Assembly (NCBI RefSeq): GCF_020075705.1
Contig: NZ_JAIQUM010000018.1
Location: 1-64,000, forward strand
Source: Metabacillus rhizolycopersici
GTDB lineage: Bacteria; Bacillota; Bacilli; Bacillales; Bacillaceae
Direction: 5' to 3'
Length of the DNA stretch: 64,000 nt
The translations under genes were made by a program, and so were the position numbers. The notes under the pieces are model-generated. The model was not told where the DNA came from. It was given only the letters and a program-made list of their open reading frames with translations, and searched no databases. This document shows positions 27,381 through 36,229 of this stretch, one piece after another. The stretch's first letter is position 1. The number at the start of each line of letters is the position of its first letter.

Positions 27381-27535
27381 GAATCGCCTCTCCCTCTCAT
27401 AGATTCTCTCCCGAGTAAAATCAACTATGTGTTTGTCGTGGCTCTATTAAAAGCTAGACAAAACAACTGTTTTTTTTAGTTTACTCACTAAAAAGGTCAT
27501 GTCATCATATGTTGTTTTTAAGAGAGAGGTGATTA
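27381..27535. promoter_or_regulatory. Divergent mtnK/mtnE promoter region without visible S-box
   Basis: Only 155 bases separate the two operons. B. subtilis mtnK and mtnE each carry a SAM-I riboswitch; this spacer is too short for two such leaders, and I recognise none of the conserved SAM-I core segments. Promoter elements could not be fixed with confidence. Confidence 0.45.
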
Positions 27536-28723
27536 ATTATCGAAAATAACAACTTTATAGTCAAAGCATCCAACCAAATGAATCGCCTTCCTAATCAATT
27601 TTTCTCCACCTTAGTTGGAAAAGTGAATGGGTTTATCAATGCTGGGTATGATGTTATTAATCTAGGACAAGGCAATCCAGACCTTCCTACTCCGCCACAT
27701 ATTGTTCAATCATTACAAAAGGCTGTGGAAAATCCGATCAATCATAAATATCCGCCGTTTACAGGGAAAATTGAACTGAAGAAAGCTATATGTACTTGGT
27801 ATCAAAACGAACATGGGGTTACATTGGATCCGGAGAAGGAAGTAGCTATATTGTTTGGAACAAAAACCGGACTCATCCAACTATCACAAATTTTGCTGAA
27901 TCCAGGTGACATGGCTCTCGTCCCTGACCCAGGCTATCCTGATTATTGGTCAGGAATCGCCATTGCCGGTGCTGAGATGGTCCCTATGCCGCTAAATTCT
28001 ACTAAAGGATTTTTCCCTGATTTTTCAACGCTTACACCGTACCAACGCAAACATACAAAATTAATGTTTCTTAATTACCCATCAAACCCGACAGGCGCTT
28101 GTGCGACTAGTTCCTTCTTTGATGAAGCCATTTGCTTTGCAGAGAAAAACAATATTGTTATTGCCCATGATTTTGCCTATGGAGCAATCGGCTTTGACGG
28201 GCACAAACCGATCAGTTATTTATCCCGACCAGGTGCTAAGGATGTTGGCATCGAATTTTACACGTTATCAAAAACCTATAATATGGCTGGATGGCGGGTC
28301 GGATTTGCACTTGGTAATCAAGAGCTGATTCGCTTAATTAATGAACTTCAAGACCACTATTTTGTGAGCTTATTCGGTGGGATTCAAGACGCGGCTATAA
28401 CAGCTTTGACCTCCTCTCAAGGAAGTGTCCGAGAACTTGTTGACACCTACGAATTACGGCGCAATGCCCTTTTTGAAGAACTAAATAAAATTGGCTGGAA
28501 TGCACCGCTTCCTAAAGGATCCTTCTTTGCATGGCTGCCTATTCCAAAGGGTTACACATCAAGCCATTTTGCTGACACCTTATTAGAAAAAGGGAAAGTT
28601 GTTGTGGCTCCAGGAATCGGTTTTGGCAAATACGGAGAGGGTTATGTTCGAGTAGGATTTCTTACTGAAGAGGAACGCATTCGGGAAGCAGTGCAGCGAA
28701 TTTCTAAATTATCTATCTTTTAA
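27536..28723 (+). CDS. mtnE: Methionine-regenerating aminotransferase, probable AUU/AUC start
   Basis: About 395 residues (398 in B. subtilis). It transaminates 2-oxo-4-methylthiobutyrate to methionine. Class I aminotransferase signatures are INLGQGNPDLPTPPH, NYPSNPTGA and TLSKTYNMAGWRVGF (PLP Lys). The first canonical start is the ATG at 27578, which has no ribosome binding site. AGAGAGGTGA at 27523-27532 instead serves ATT at 27536 or ATC at 27539, adding the N-terminal residues normally found in MtnE. A stop codon at 27530 excludes earlier starts. It heads the plus-strand mtnEWXBD operon. Confidence 0.88.
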   Translation: MIENNNFIVKASNQMNRLPNQFFSTLVGKVNGFINAGYDVINLGQGNPDLPTPPHIVQSLQKAVENPINHKYPPFTGKIELKKAICTWYQNEHGVTLDPEKEVAILFGTKTGLIQLSQILLNPGDMALVPDPGYPDYWSGIAIAGAEMVPMPLNSTKGFFPDFSTLTPYQRKHTKLMFLNYPSNPTGACATSSFFDEAICFAEKNNIVIAHDFAYGAIGFDGHKPISYLSRPGAKDVGIEFYTLSKTYNMAGWRVGFALGNQELIRLINELQDHYFVSLFGGIQDAAITALTSSQGSVRELVDTYELRRNALFEELNKIGWNAPLPKGSFFAWLPIPKGYTSSHFADTLLEKGKVVVAPGIGFGKYGEGYVRVGFLTEEERIREAVQRISKLSIF

Positions 28724-28823
28724 AGTATCGTGTTGAATGAACAAAAAACTTGGTTAATCAACAAAACTTACTAACATCACTATCTTTTAGATCTCTCTAC
28801 AACCTTTATATTCAGGAGGTGAA

Positions 28824-30050
28824 ATGTTTGTGACAACTGACCAAAACTATGTTACTGCTACTTATTTAGTTCATGGTCATTTTGATTTTTACAAAAAAGC
28901 GCAAGAAATCGCTATAGGACTTACTGTGGGAAGTTGGACAGATCTCCCTAATGCTAAAAAAGAACAAATGATACCGCATTTAGGGAAAGTAATCGAAGTA
29001 AAAGTGCTAAATCATAATTCAGATGAAATACCTCAAGCTCTATTAATGATCGGTTACCCGCTTGTTAATATGAATCCGGATATTCCCTCGATCCTCACAA
29101 CAGTCTTTGGTAAATTATCAATGGACGGTCAGATTAAATTAATAGATTTGCATATACCAGATTCCCTTCTTTCGCAATTTCCAGGACCGCGTTTTGGAAT
29201 CGATGGAATAAGAAGGCTGTTAGGAGTTCACGACCGACCATTACTAATGAGCATCTTCAAACAATGTATCGGGCTTCCTATAAATGAACTAGAAAAAGAA
29301 TATCAAAATCAAATTGATGGACAGGTGGATCTTATAAAAGATGACGAGATTTTCTTTCGTGATGATTATGCACCCGTTTTAAAACGAATAGCTACTTTTG
29401 AAAAACAAAATCAACACCATAAAGAAACAACCGGAAAAAAAGTACTTTATGCAGTTAACCTAACCGGACCAGTTACTCAACTTCTTGAGAAAGCAAAACA
29501 TTTAAGTGATGCGGGAGCATCTTGCTTATTACTAAATGTAGCTCCATATGGATTTGATATTCTCCACCGAATAGCCGCAGATCCAGATGTGAATATTCCG
29601 ATTATGGCACATCCAGCCTTTACCGGTTCGTTTTACCCTTCACCTTATTATGGTTTATCTGCTCCGTTGCTTTTAGGTAAATTAATGCGTTTATCAGGTG
29701 CTGACATTGTTCTCTTCCCCTCTCCTTACGGTTCTGTAGCGATGCCAAAAGATGAAGCTTTGAATTTAGCCAAACAACTAAAATACCCTAACAAAATACA
29801 TCGGCCAGCATTTCCAACACCTTCGGCAGGAATACATCCAGGTCTTGTTCCAACACTATATCGCGATTTTGGAGATCATTTCATTGTTAATGCGGGGGGA
29901 GGAATTCATGGACATCCTCAAGGCACTTCAGCTGGAGGAAAGGCATTTACTGATGCGATTCAAGCAGTCGTATCAGGTCGAACACTTGCGGAAGCAGCAG
30001 AAGACTCTGCTGAACTTCGTTCGGCAATTAATAAATGGGGTGCGTTATAA
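28824..30050 (+). CDS. mtnW: 2,3-diketo-5-methylthiopentyl-1-phosphate enolase (RuBisCO-like)
   Basis: 408 residues. A form IV RuBisCO-like protein that enolises the diketone intermediate in methionine salvage. GGxGxIHG-type NAGGGIHGHP, FPGPRFGIDGIRRLLG and GQVDLIKDDEIFF (Lys carbamylation segment) are all present. AGGAGGTGAA precedes ATG at 28824; a GTG six bases on has better spacing, so the start is uncertain by two codons. It lies about 100 bases after mtnE and its stop overlaps or touches the start of mtnX. Confidence 0.93.
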   Translation: MFVTTDQNYVTATYLVHGHFDFYKKAQEIAIGLTVGSWTDLPNAKKEQMIPHLGKVIEVKVLNHNSDEIPQALLMIGYPLVNMNPDIPSILTTVFGKLSMDGQIKLIDLHIPDSLLSQFPGPRFGIDGIRRLLGVHDRPLLMSIFKQCIGLPINELEKEYQNQIDGQVDLIKDDEIFFRDDYAPVLKRIATFEKQNQHHKETTGKKVLYAVNLTGPVTQLLEKAKHLSDAGASCLLLNVAPYGFDILHRIAADPDVNIPIMAHPAFTGSFYPSPYYGLSAPLLLGKLMRLSGADIVLFPSPYGSVAMPKDEALNLAKQLKYPNKIHRPAFPTPSAGIHPGLVPTLYRDFGDHFIVNAGGGIHGHPQGTSAGGKAFTDAIQAVVSGRTLAEAAEDSAELRSAINKWGAL

Positions 30051-30052
30051 CC

Positions 30053-30730
30053 TTGGGCTCAATCAAAAAAATGACCATTTTTTGTGATTTTGATGGAACA
30101 ATCACAAAAAGTGACAACATCATCAATATTATGAAGTATTTTAATCCTCCTGGTTGGGAAACGATTAAGAATGATATTTTGACTGGACGAATGAGTGTTC
30201 GAGAAGGAGTAGGACGTATGTTTTGGCTATTACCAACATCACACCGAGAAGAAATCACTCATTACGCTATAAAACAAACCAAAATCCGAACAGGTTTTGA
30301 TCAATTTATTCAATACTGCCAGGATAGCAATATTCGCCTTCTCATTACTAGCGGAGGAATAGACTTTTTCGTTTTCCCTATTTTATCTAACTATCCTATT
30401 CCAAATCATGATATTTATTGCAATTCTTGCGATTTTAGTGGCAAACAAATCAAAATTCTATGGCCTTTTTCTTGTGATGCACTATGCACCAAAGATTGTG
30501 GAATGTGTAAACCAAGTATTCTTCGTTCTCTTTCAGCAAATGATGATATAAAAATTGTCATTGGAGATAGTATCACAGATTTAGAAATTGCTAAATTAGC
30601 TAAACTTGTTATCGCAAGAGATTTCCTTTTACAGAAATGCAAAGAACAGCCTCTTCCTTATAAAGAATTTGATACATTTTTAGATGTAGTTAATATATTA
30701 AAACAAATTAAGCGTGGTGAAGACCTATAA
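30053..30730 (+). CDS. mtnX: 2-hydroxy-3-keto-5-methylthiopentenyl-1-phosphate phosphatase
   Basis: About 225 residues of the HAD superfamily. FCDFDGTIT carries the nucleophilic Asp, ITSGG motif II, and VIGDSITDLE motif IV. It removes phosphate to give the acireductone. The start is ambiguous: TTG at 30053 lies ten bases after GGGGTG, an ATA at 30047 overlaps the mtnW stop (ATAA), and an ATG at 30071 lies close to the core. Cysteine-rich CDALCTKDCGMCKPS is normal for MtnX. Its stop overlaps mtnB. Confidence 0.88.
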   Translation: MGSIKKMTIFCDFDGTITKSDNIINIMKYFNPPGWETIKNDILTGRMSVREGVGRMFWLLPTSHREEITHYAIKQTKIRTGFDQFIQYCQDSNIRLLITSGGIDFFVFPILSNYPIPNHDIYCNSCDFSGKQIKILWPFSCDALCTKDCGMCKPSILRSLSANDDIKIVIGDSITDLEIAKLAKLVIARDFLLQKCKEQPLPYKEFDTFLDVVNILKQIKRGEDL

Positions 30731-31401
30731 CCAAAAATGAGTTTGAAAATATCAATCTTGAAGCAATCCAACAGGCCTTTAAAACATTACAAACTGCTAA
30801 AGGAACTCTATCACAAAGAGGGTGGTTTCCAGCAACTAGTGGGAACATGTCCGTTCGTATCAAATGTTCTTCATTAGAAAATAATCAGCCTATTATCGCA
30901 ATAACCTCTAGTGGTAAAGACAAATCGGTTCATACTTCAGAAGACTTTCTTTTAGTAAATTTGAATGGAGATCTTTTTTATCCTACTAACTTAAAACCTT
31001 CTGCTGAAACTTTAATTCACACCTCTATATATCAATTGATCCCTAATTGTGAAGCAGTTTTTCATGTCCATACAATTTATAATAATCTCATTTCGGCTCT
31101 TTACGGTGATCAAGGGAAAGTAATTTTCATGAAACATGAAATGCTTAAAGCATTTAATATTTGGAAAGAAGATGCTTCAATAACAATTCCAATTGTAGAA
31201 AATCATGCTAATATTCCTAAATTAGCAGAAGAAATCAGGAGAGTTATCCACCCCGAGGTACCAGGAGTATTAATCAAAAACCATGGAATTTATGTATGGG
31301 GTGATAGTGACTTTGCTACTAAACGCCATTTAGAGGCATTTGAATTTCTATTTGAATATCAAATTAACATGTTTTTTTTAGAGAAATTTAATCAAACTTA
31401 A
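30727..31401 (+). CDS. mtnB: Methylthioribulose-1-phosphate dehydratase, probable AUA start
   Basis: About 224 residues of the class II aldolase/AraD fold. GWFPATSGNMS, KPSAETLIHT, FHVHTIY (zinc His) and IKNHGIYVWG (zinc His) are present. It dehydrates methylthioribulose-1-phosphate. The first ATG in frame (30847) would delete the essential GWFPATSGN segment. Between the stop at 30718 and that ATG I checked every codon and found no ATG, GTG or TTG. GGTGA six bases upstream points to ATA at 30727, which forms ATAA with the mtnX stop, mimicking the common ATGA overlap. I start it there. Confidence 0.88.
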   Translation: MTKNEFENINLEAIQQAFKTLQTAKGTLSQRGWFPATSGNMSVRIKCSSLENNQPIIAITSSGKDKSVHTSEDFLLVNLNGDLFYPTNLKPSAETLIHTSIYQLIPNCEAVFHVHTIYNNLISALYGDQGKVIFMKHEMLKAFNIWKEDASITIPIVENHANIPKLAEEIRRVIHPEVPGVLIKNHGIYVWGDSDFATKRHLEAFEFLFEYQINMFFLEKFNQT

Positions 31402-31425
31402 ATCATAAAAAAGGAGAAATGAACT

Positions 31426-31959
31426 ATGGCAACAATTAGAATGCGTAATACCAATAAAAGATTAACACAAGAACAAGAGGTTAAAAGTTTTTTAGATGAA
31501 CAAGGAGTACTTTATGAACATTGGGATATGGAAAAGTTACCAAATGATCTGCATGATAATTTTACCCTTTCTGATGAGAAAAAAGAAGAAATTCTTTCCC
31601 TCTTTGATTCCGAAATTAGATCCCTTGCAAATCGACGTGGCTATGAAGAATGGGACATTGTTGCATTGTCCGATGCAACTCCTAATTTAGATGAGCTCCT
31701 AAAGAAGTTTGAACAGGTACATGTTCATACCGAAGATGAAGTTCGTGCAATCACAGCAGGAAATGGGATCTTTACAATCAAAGGCGATTCCGGTTATTTC
31801 GATGTAGAATTGTCTGCTGGGGATGTAATTTCTGTTCCTGTTAACATACCCCATTTCTTTACGTTAATGGAAAACCGTCAAGTAGTGGCCGTTCGATTGT
31901 TTATTGATGCTTCAGGCTGGGTTGCTCATCTATATGATGATCCGGACTTCAAATCGTAA
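31426..31959 (+). CDS. mtnD: Acireductone dioxygenase
   Basis: 177 residues of the cupin fold. HVHTEDEVRAI supplies the His-x-His and Glu metal ligands and VPVNIPHFFTLM the last His. With Fe2+ it splits acireductone to 2-oxo-4-methylthiobutyrate and formate. The start ATG follows AAAAAAGGAG. It is the last gene of the plus-strand mtn operon and ends before a terminator at 32008. Confidence 0.93.
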   Translation: MATIRMRNTNKRLTQEQEVKSFLDEQGVLYEHWDMEKLPNDLHDNFTLSDEKKEEILSLFDSEIRSLANRRGYEEWDIVALSDATPNLDELLKKFEQVHVHTEDEVRAITAGNGIFTIKGDSGYFDVELSAGDVISVPVNIPHFFTLMENRQVVAVRLFIDASGWVAHLYDDPDFKS

Positions 31960-32005
31960 TAGAAATGAGTGATTAATTTTAAACTAAGAAACCGATGTTG
32001 TGTAA

Positions 32006-32845
32006 TCAGCCTCTTTCATCTGAAAGAGGCTTTTCCATATTATCATTAACAAGTTTATCTTTTAACAATTTATGATCAAGAAGCCAAGATATACCGTCAT
32101 GATCCACGATGACTTTTAAAAAATCATCCTTTCCGGATTTATCGTTTGATTTCCACCTAGTATAGGTGATTGACACTAACATCGATACAAATGCATCACG
32201 AAAATAATCATCCTTGAAATATTCGTTATTCCAGCCCCTTATCCTTTCGGTGGAACTTGATCGTCCGTTTATTTTTTTCCATGCGTCTACTAAAAACGTT
32301 TTTTCTTTTTCAACATCCCTATTTCCTTCTATTTTAAACGGAAAATTACTATAGGGTCTTGTTTCTAAATATACTCTCTTCGTTGCTCCTGATATAGGTA
32401 AACGACTTATCCAATCACTAATCTTAAGATAACTTTCATAGTGCCACCTTTGATTAAAATGAGTGCTATCATTTTTTTCAAGCTGTACATCACGAATCGT
32501 ATATTCCGGTTTTACTGGAGTACTTAAACTAGCACCTGTCGTAAATATGATATATTCCTTTAAATAAGAATTCCTCGCCTTTTGATATCTGTTTTCAGAA
32601 AAAAATTTAATACTACGGTACAGAAATTCGAACGCATCTTCGCTTCCATTTGTTTTCATCTCCCAATACATTCTATCCTTATACATAATTACAACACAAT
32701 CTCTTTCATTTTGGTAACTAAAACCGAGGCTTACTCCAACAAACAAAGAATTTTGCTGAATTTCACTAAAATCCAATGGTGGTATTTCTTTGTTTTCTTG
32801 TCTCTTATCTCGCCAAGGGTTACTTTTCTCATTTACTAATTTCAT
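32006..32845 (-). CDS. Hypothetical protein, 279 aa, unknown
   Basis: Charged, soluble protein with no membrane segments. It is rich in aromatic residues (YKDRMYWEMK, RWHYESYLKISDW, GWNNEYFKDDYFRD). A FVGVSLGFSYQNERDCVVIM strand-turn-strand segment near residue 35 loosely recalls RNase H-like folds, but I cannot confirm catalytic residues. The start ATG has AGAAGGTGATGTACT upstream. Its 3' end overlaps the mtnD terminator. It lies between the mtn operon and a broken IS91-type element, with a structured repeat next to it, so it may be recently acquired. Confidence 0.5.
   Translation of the reverse strand: MKLVNEKSNPWRDKRQENKEIPPLDFSEIQQNSLFVGVSLGFSYQNERDCVVIMYKDRMYWEMKTNGSEDAFEFLYRSIKFFSENRYQKARNSYLKEYIIFTTGASLSTPVKPEYTIRDVQLEKNDSTHFNQRWHYESYLKISDWISRLPISGATKRVYLETRPYSNFPFKIEGNRDVEKEKTFLVDAWKKINGRSSSTERIRGWNNEYFKDDYFRDAFVSMLVSITYTRWKSNDKSGKDDFLKVIVDHDGISWLLDHKLLKDKLVNDNMEKPLSDERG
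32008..32034 (+). terminator. Terminator of the mtnEWXBD operon
   Basis: AGCCTCTTTCA pairs with TGAAAGAGGCT over 11 bases with a two-base loop, followed by TTTCC. It lies inside the 3' end of the convergent gene at 32006. Confidence 0.75.
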
Positions 32846-32865
32846 AGTACATCACCTTCTTTCGA

Positions 32866-33060
32866 ACAAAAGCGAAATTCCTCAATCAGCATCGGGCAAA
32901 TAAGACGTTCATGAATCGAAGATGCTCTTTCCCCTTAATTAGTGGCTTGACCCTAGATGCAGTCAAAAACACGATGTCCTGTCGCACTGACTTTACTTAC
33001 CCGTCCTGTGCTTCAGATCTGGATGGCAAAGCGCTTATCCACAATACAAGAATTTAATAA
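32866..33060. repeat. Structured repeat family 1, degenerate copy C
   Basis: It shares AATAAGACGTTCATGAAT-like internal sequence with copy A and the tail GCGCTTATCCACAATACAAG with copy B. The outer GCGCAAGCG arms are decayed. It contains a TTATCCACA DnaA-box match at 33035-33043. Confidence 0.45.
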
Positions 33061-33169
33061 TTTCCTGGTAAACGATAAAAAATCACCATCACTAAGATGA
33101 CTCCAAAATTATATTATTTCGGCACAACCCATATTATGACTAAACTCATTTAAATTAATGATGTACTTC

Positions 33170-34374
33170 TTAAGTACTGAGGATTTTGGACATTTTTTTC
33201 ATAACGATCGGTGAGAAAAACAAATACATTTGTTCTCCACATTTTTCGCATGAGAACATCGGAGGAGTTGTTGGATCTCCATCATCCATTAAATCACAAT
33301 CTCTTACTACATTTAAAGGAATCTCTTCTTTTTCATGACACGTTTGATTTTAACGATATTTCTACCCACTGTTTGTTGAAAGATTGATACGAGTTCTTTT
33401 GCTTTTTTCTTTATACGACGTGAATACACTTCATAATATCGGATTGTCTTAAAATTCTCATCAGGAATATACCGAATTAGACGACCGATAAACTCCTCTA
33501 CCGAAATTGTTTCTCTCTTCTCTTTGCCATCTGTTTTATCAATATATTTAAAGGTGACGAACTGTCCATCATATTCCTCAATCCGCCCTAAAGATATCAC
33601 GGGTCGACGAATATAACGGCCAATATACTTTAGCTGCTCCTTTACATTCCCTCTTTGTTTTGGCGCATACACATAGAAGCCTTTCGCATTTGCAGAAAAG
33701 GCTTTTTGTAAAAGGGGCTAGATTCGCTTTTTCTCTTTTTCACTCACATTCCTTCTAATCAACTTAAGTACCACTGTCTGCCATTGTTTTCTCAACAAAT
33801 CAAACGGAATGTAGTTATATGTTTTCCACTCATCATTCTCTTTCATACCTCCCATAGTCAAGAGCATATGGACATGGGGATTAAAATTAAGGCGCGAGCC
33901 AAACGTATGTAAGCCAGCAATAACTTCAGAAGTCACCTTCATTTTCTTTTCAAAAAAATTCTGAACGATTCGTACTGCCTGATCCATAAATTCTTTTAAT
34001 AAATATCGGTGCTTTAAGAAAATATCTCGTAACCCTTTATCAATCGTAAATATCATATGGCGATGATTGACTTGAAAGACTTCTTCTTGTAGAACCCTTC
34101 CCCGTTCCTCCATCTCTCCACAACTACATGTTGTACAAAACCTTCCTTTACATCGGTATGGAACTCGCTTAACATCATGACAACCTTCGCATACAAATAA
34201 TTTAAATCCATTCTTTGGATTACCACAATCTCGAAACTTTTCCACCTCTTTTATCACGTTAGAGCGAAGTAACCGATCATATTTACTTTTGAACTTCTCC
34301 CAGTGTTTGTTATGATCAAAAAAGAGCGTTCTTAAAATATTTGTATCCATACCCTTATTTTCTCGAAAATCCAA
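33170..34374 (-). pseudogene. IS91-family transposase, disrupted
   Basis: The N-terminal part has a zinc finger (CEGC, CKGRFCTTCSCG) and the HUH motif NFNPHVHM of Y2-type IS91 rolling-circle transposases. A TAG at 33718 interrupts the frame. The same frame continues with YIGRYIRRPVIS, which carries both catalytic tyrosines. Near 33330 the frame shifts, and a terminal CEKCGEQM zinc-binding segment follows to a stop at 33170. The enzyme is therefore split between its HUH and tyrosine motifs and should be inactive. IS91 elements lack inverted repeats, so ends cannot be set from sequence alone. Confidence 0.85.
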
Positions 34375-34409
34375 AAAAGGGACAACTTATAAATTCTGGT
34401 GATATTATA

Positions 34410-34452
34410 AAAAAGAGTGAATGAAAAGAATAATTTCCCTCTTTTCATTCAC
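34410..34452 (-). terminator. Terminator of speDE
   Basis: GTGAATGAAAAGA pairs with TCTTTTCATTCAC over 13 bases, followed by a TTTTTT tract on the minus strand. Confidence 0.75.
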
Positions 34453-34622
34453 CCTTGCAAAATCGACCATTTTGGAAATATGATATCGCGAAGAATTGCA
34501 ACGGTATTCGGTTTCGTTTAAACGCATAAACCAAATTAGTTTTTAGAATAGCTTTATACACCTTATCTATTATCTTCTGGAACTAACAGACTAGTTATAT
34601 CTTAATAAAAAAACAAATCTTT

Positions 34623-35945
34623 TTAATATAAATCTTTTATTTCCTTTTGATATAAATCATGCAATTTTAGTTGGGTCTCCGTATTAACAAACGCATTCTC
34701 TTGTTCTTCCTTAATTGATGAAGGAATCTCAAACATAGTTTCCATGTTAGTAGGAAGGGCTTGATGAGGGACAGAGATATTTGGTATTTTTCTGGATATT
34801 TTTTCGTGTGTTGCTAAGTGAAATCCCCATAAACCGAAGGAAGGAACAATTACATTGTATCCCTTAGTATAGAGGCCTGTTCTCTTTATTGTTTTACCAA
34901 TGCTCCAAAATACTTGTGGTGCATCCTCAGGTGAATTAGATTGGCAAACTAATGCACCATCTTCCGATAAAAGATTGGCTACTTTACTGAATAATTCCTT
35001 TGTATATAATGAACTTAAGATTGAATTAACAGGATCTGGAAAGTCAATGATAATTACATTATATTGTTGTAGCTCTCCTGCTAGATATTTCTTGGCGTCT
35101 TTGATGTGAACATGAACCCTGCTATCTAAAAATGAGCGATTGTTTTGAGCTAATAGTGATGGATTGGTTTTGGCAAGTTCAATGATCATTGGATCAATGT
35201 CAACAAGATCAACATGTTTCACATCTGGATATTTAAGAACTTCACGTAATGCAAGACCGTCCCCTCCACCTAAAATGAGAACACGTTCATTGGAAGCTGC
35301 CACCTCCATCACCGGGTAAACTAACGCTTCATGATAATGTCTTTCATCCAAAGAACAAAATTGTAACTCCTGGTCTATATACAAACGTAGATCATTGGCC
35401 TCAACTAATAATATGTCTTGAAATTCACTTGCCCCATGATATAGAATGTTATGTTTTCCAGCTGTCATTTCTTTTAACTGCTTCATATCCCATTCATTTC
35501 CGCGATCATCGCGTAATTGAAACAATGATCGAGATTCTATGTTTTTTTCTATCGAGGCGTTTGAAGTAAGATTTATTTTTTTCATTACAGGTTTGTTGTT
35601 GGATTCTTCTCCGCGAGAGAGCTCATACACGTTTGTACGCTTAGCTTCTATTTTTTCAAGAATCGCTTTTAACGCCGGCCATATATCCTGGTTTCCACAT
35701 GTATATAAATCTAATGCCGCATATCCATGTTCCGGCCATGTATGAATTGAAACATGGGAAGTTGATATACCAATGACCCCCGTAACCCCCTGAGGTGAAA
35801 AAGAATGGAAATGAGTTGATAAAATCTCCATTCCTAATTGATTGATTGCTTTCGTTAACAATTCTTTTAACTGTTCCGCATTATTAAGAATATCTTCGCT
35901 GCACTCGTACGCATCGATAATAAAATGCTGTCCTCTCATATCCAT
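34623..35945 (-). CDS. speDE: Fused S-adenosylmethionine decarboxylase - spermidine synthase
   Basis: 440 residues. Residues 1-115 are a SpeD/SpeH proenzyme: TSHVSIHTWPEHG holds the self-cleavage site (Thr62-Ser63, pyruvoyl Ser63), with His68 and Cys83 in LYTCG. After a linker of about 25 residues comes a SpeE aminopropyltransferase: LILGGGDGLALREVLKYP binds decarboxylated SAM and IIIDFPDPVN contains the active-site Asp. Free SpeD proteins usually have Glu before the pyruvoyl Ser; here it is Thr. The fusion would pass decarboxylated SAM directly to the transferase. The start ATG at 35945 follows AGGAGTG. It is monocistronic with its own terminator, next to the MTA salvage genes. Confidence 0.9.
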   Translation of the reverse strand: MDMRGQHFIIDAYECSEDILNNAEQLKELLTKAINQLGMEILSTHFHSFSPQGVTGVIGISTSHVSIHTWPEHGYAALDLYTCGNQDIWPALKAILEKIEAKRTNVYELSRGEESNNKPVMKKINLTSNASIEKNIESRSLFQLRDDRGNEWDMKQLKEMTAGKHNILYHGASEFQDILLVEANDLRLYIDQELQFCSLDERHYHEALVYPVMEVAASNERVLILGGGDGLALREVLKYPDVKHVDLVDIDPMIIELAKTNPSLLAQNNRSFLDSRVHVHIKDAKKYLAGELQQYNVIIIDFPDPVNSILSSLYTKELFSKVANLLSEDGALVCQSNSPEDAPQVFWSIGKTIKRTGLYTKGYNVIVPSFGLWGFHLATHEKISRKIPNISVPHQALPTNMETMFEIPSSIKEEQENAFVNTETQLKLHDLYQKEIKDLY

Positions 35946-36229
35946 AGATAGAAACACTCCTAATTAGTATACTAGAGATATATTGTCATAGTACGATTAC
36001 CTTCCCGAAATCTTTTTAATAATCGCATATTTTCTAATTACCCCCATTTTCTTCTTATACTATATGTTCAGGCTATTAATTAAGTTTGTACTCATTTCTT
36101 AATTTATCAAAATGGTGAAGAAGCATATTTTCATATTTATAAAACAAGTAACTATACCATTTCAATCTCTATCATATTTCTTGTATAAAGGTAAGCGGAA
36201 AGAACCCGCTTACTGTTTTATAGCTTCCA

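Noticed and set aside
34385..34414. Shared AT-rich string (ACTTATAAATT, GATATTATAAAAAA) also at 13368-13390
   Set aside because: The match is AT-rich and short and may only mark terminator-adjacent sequence; not enough to call a repeat or IS end.
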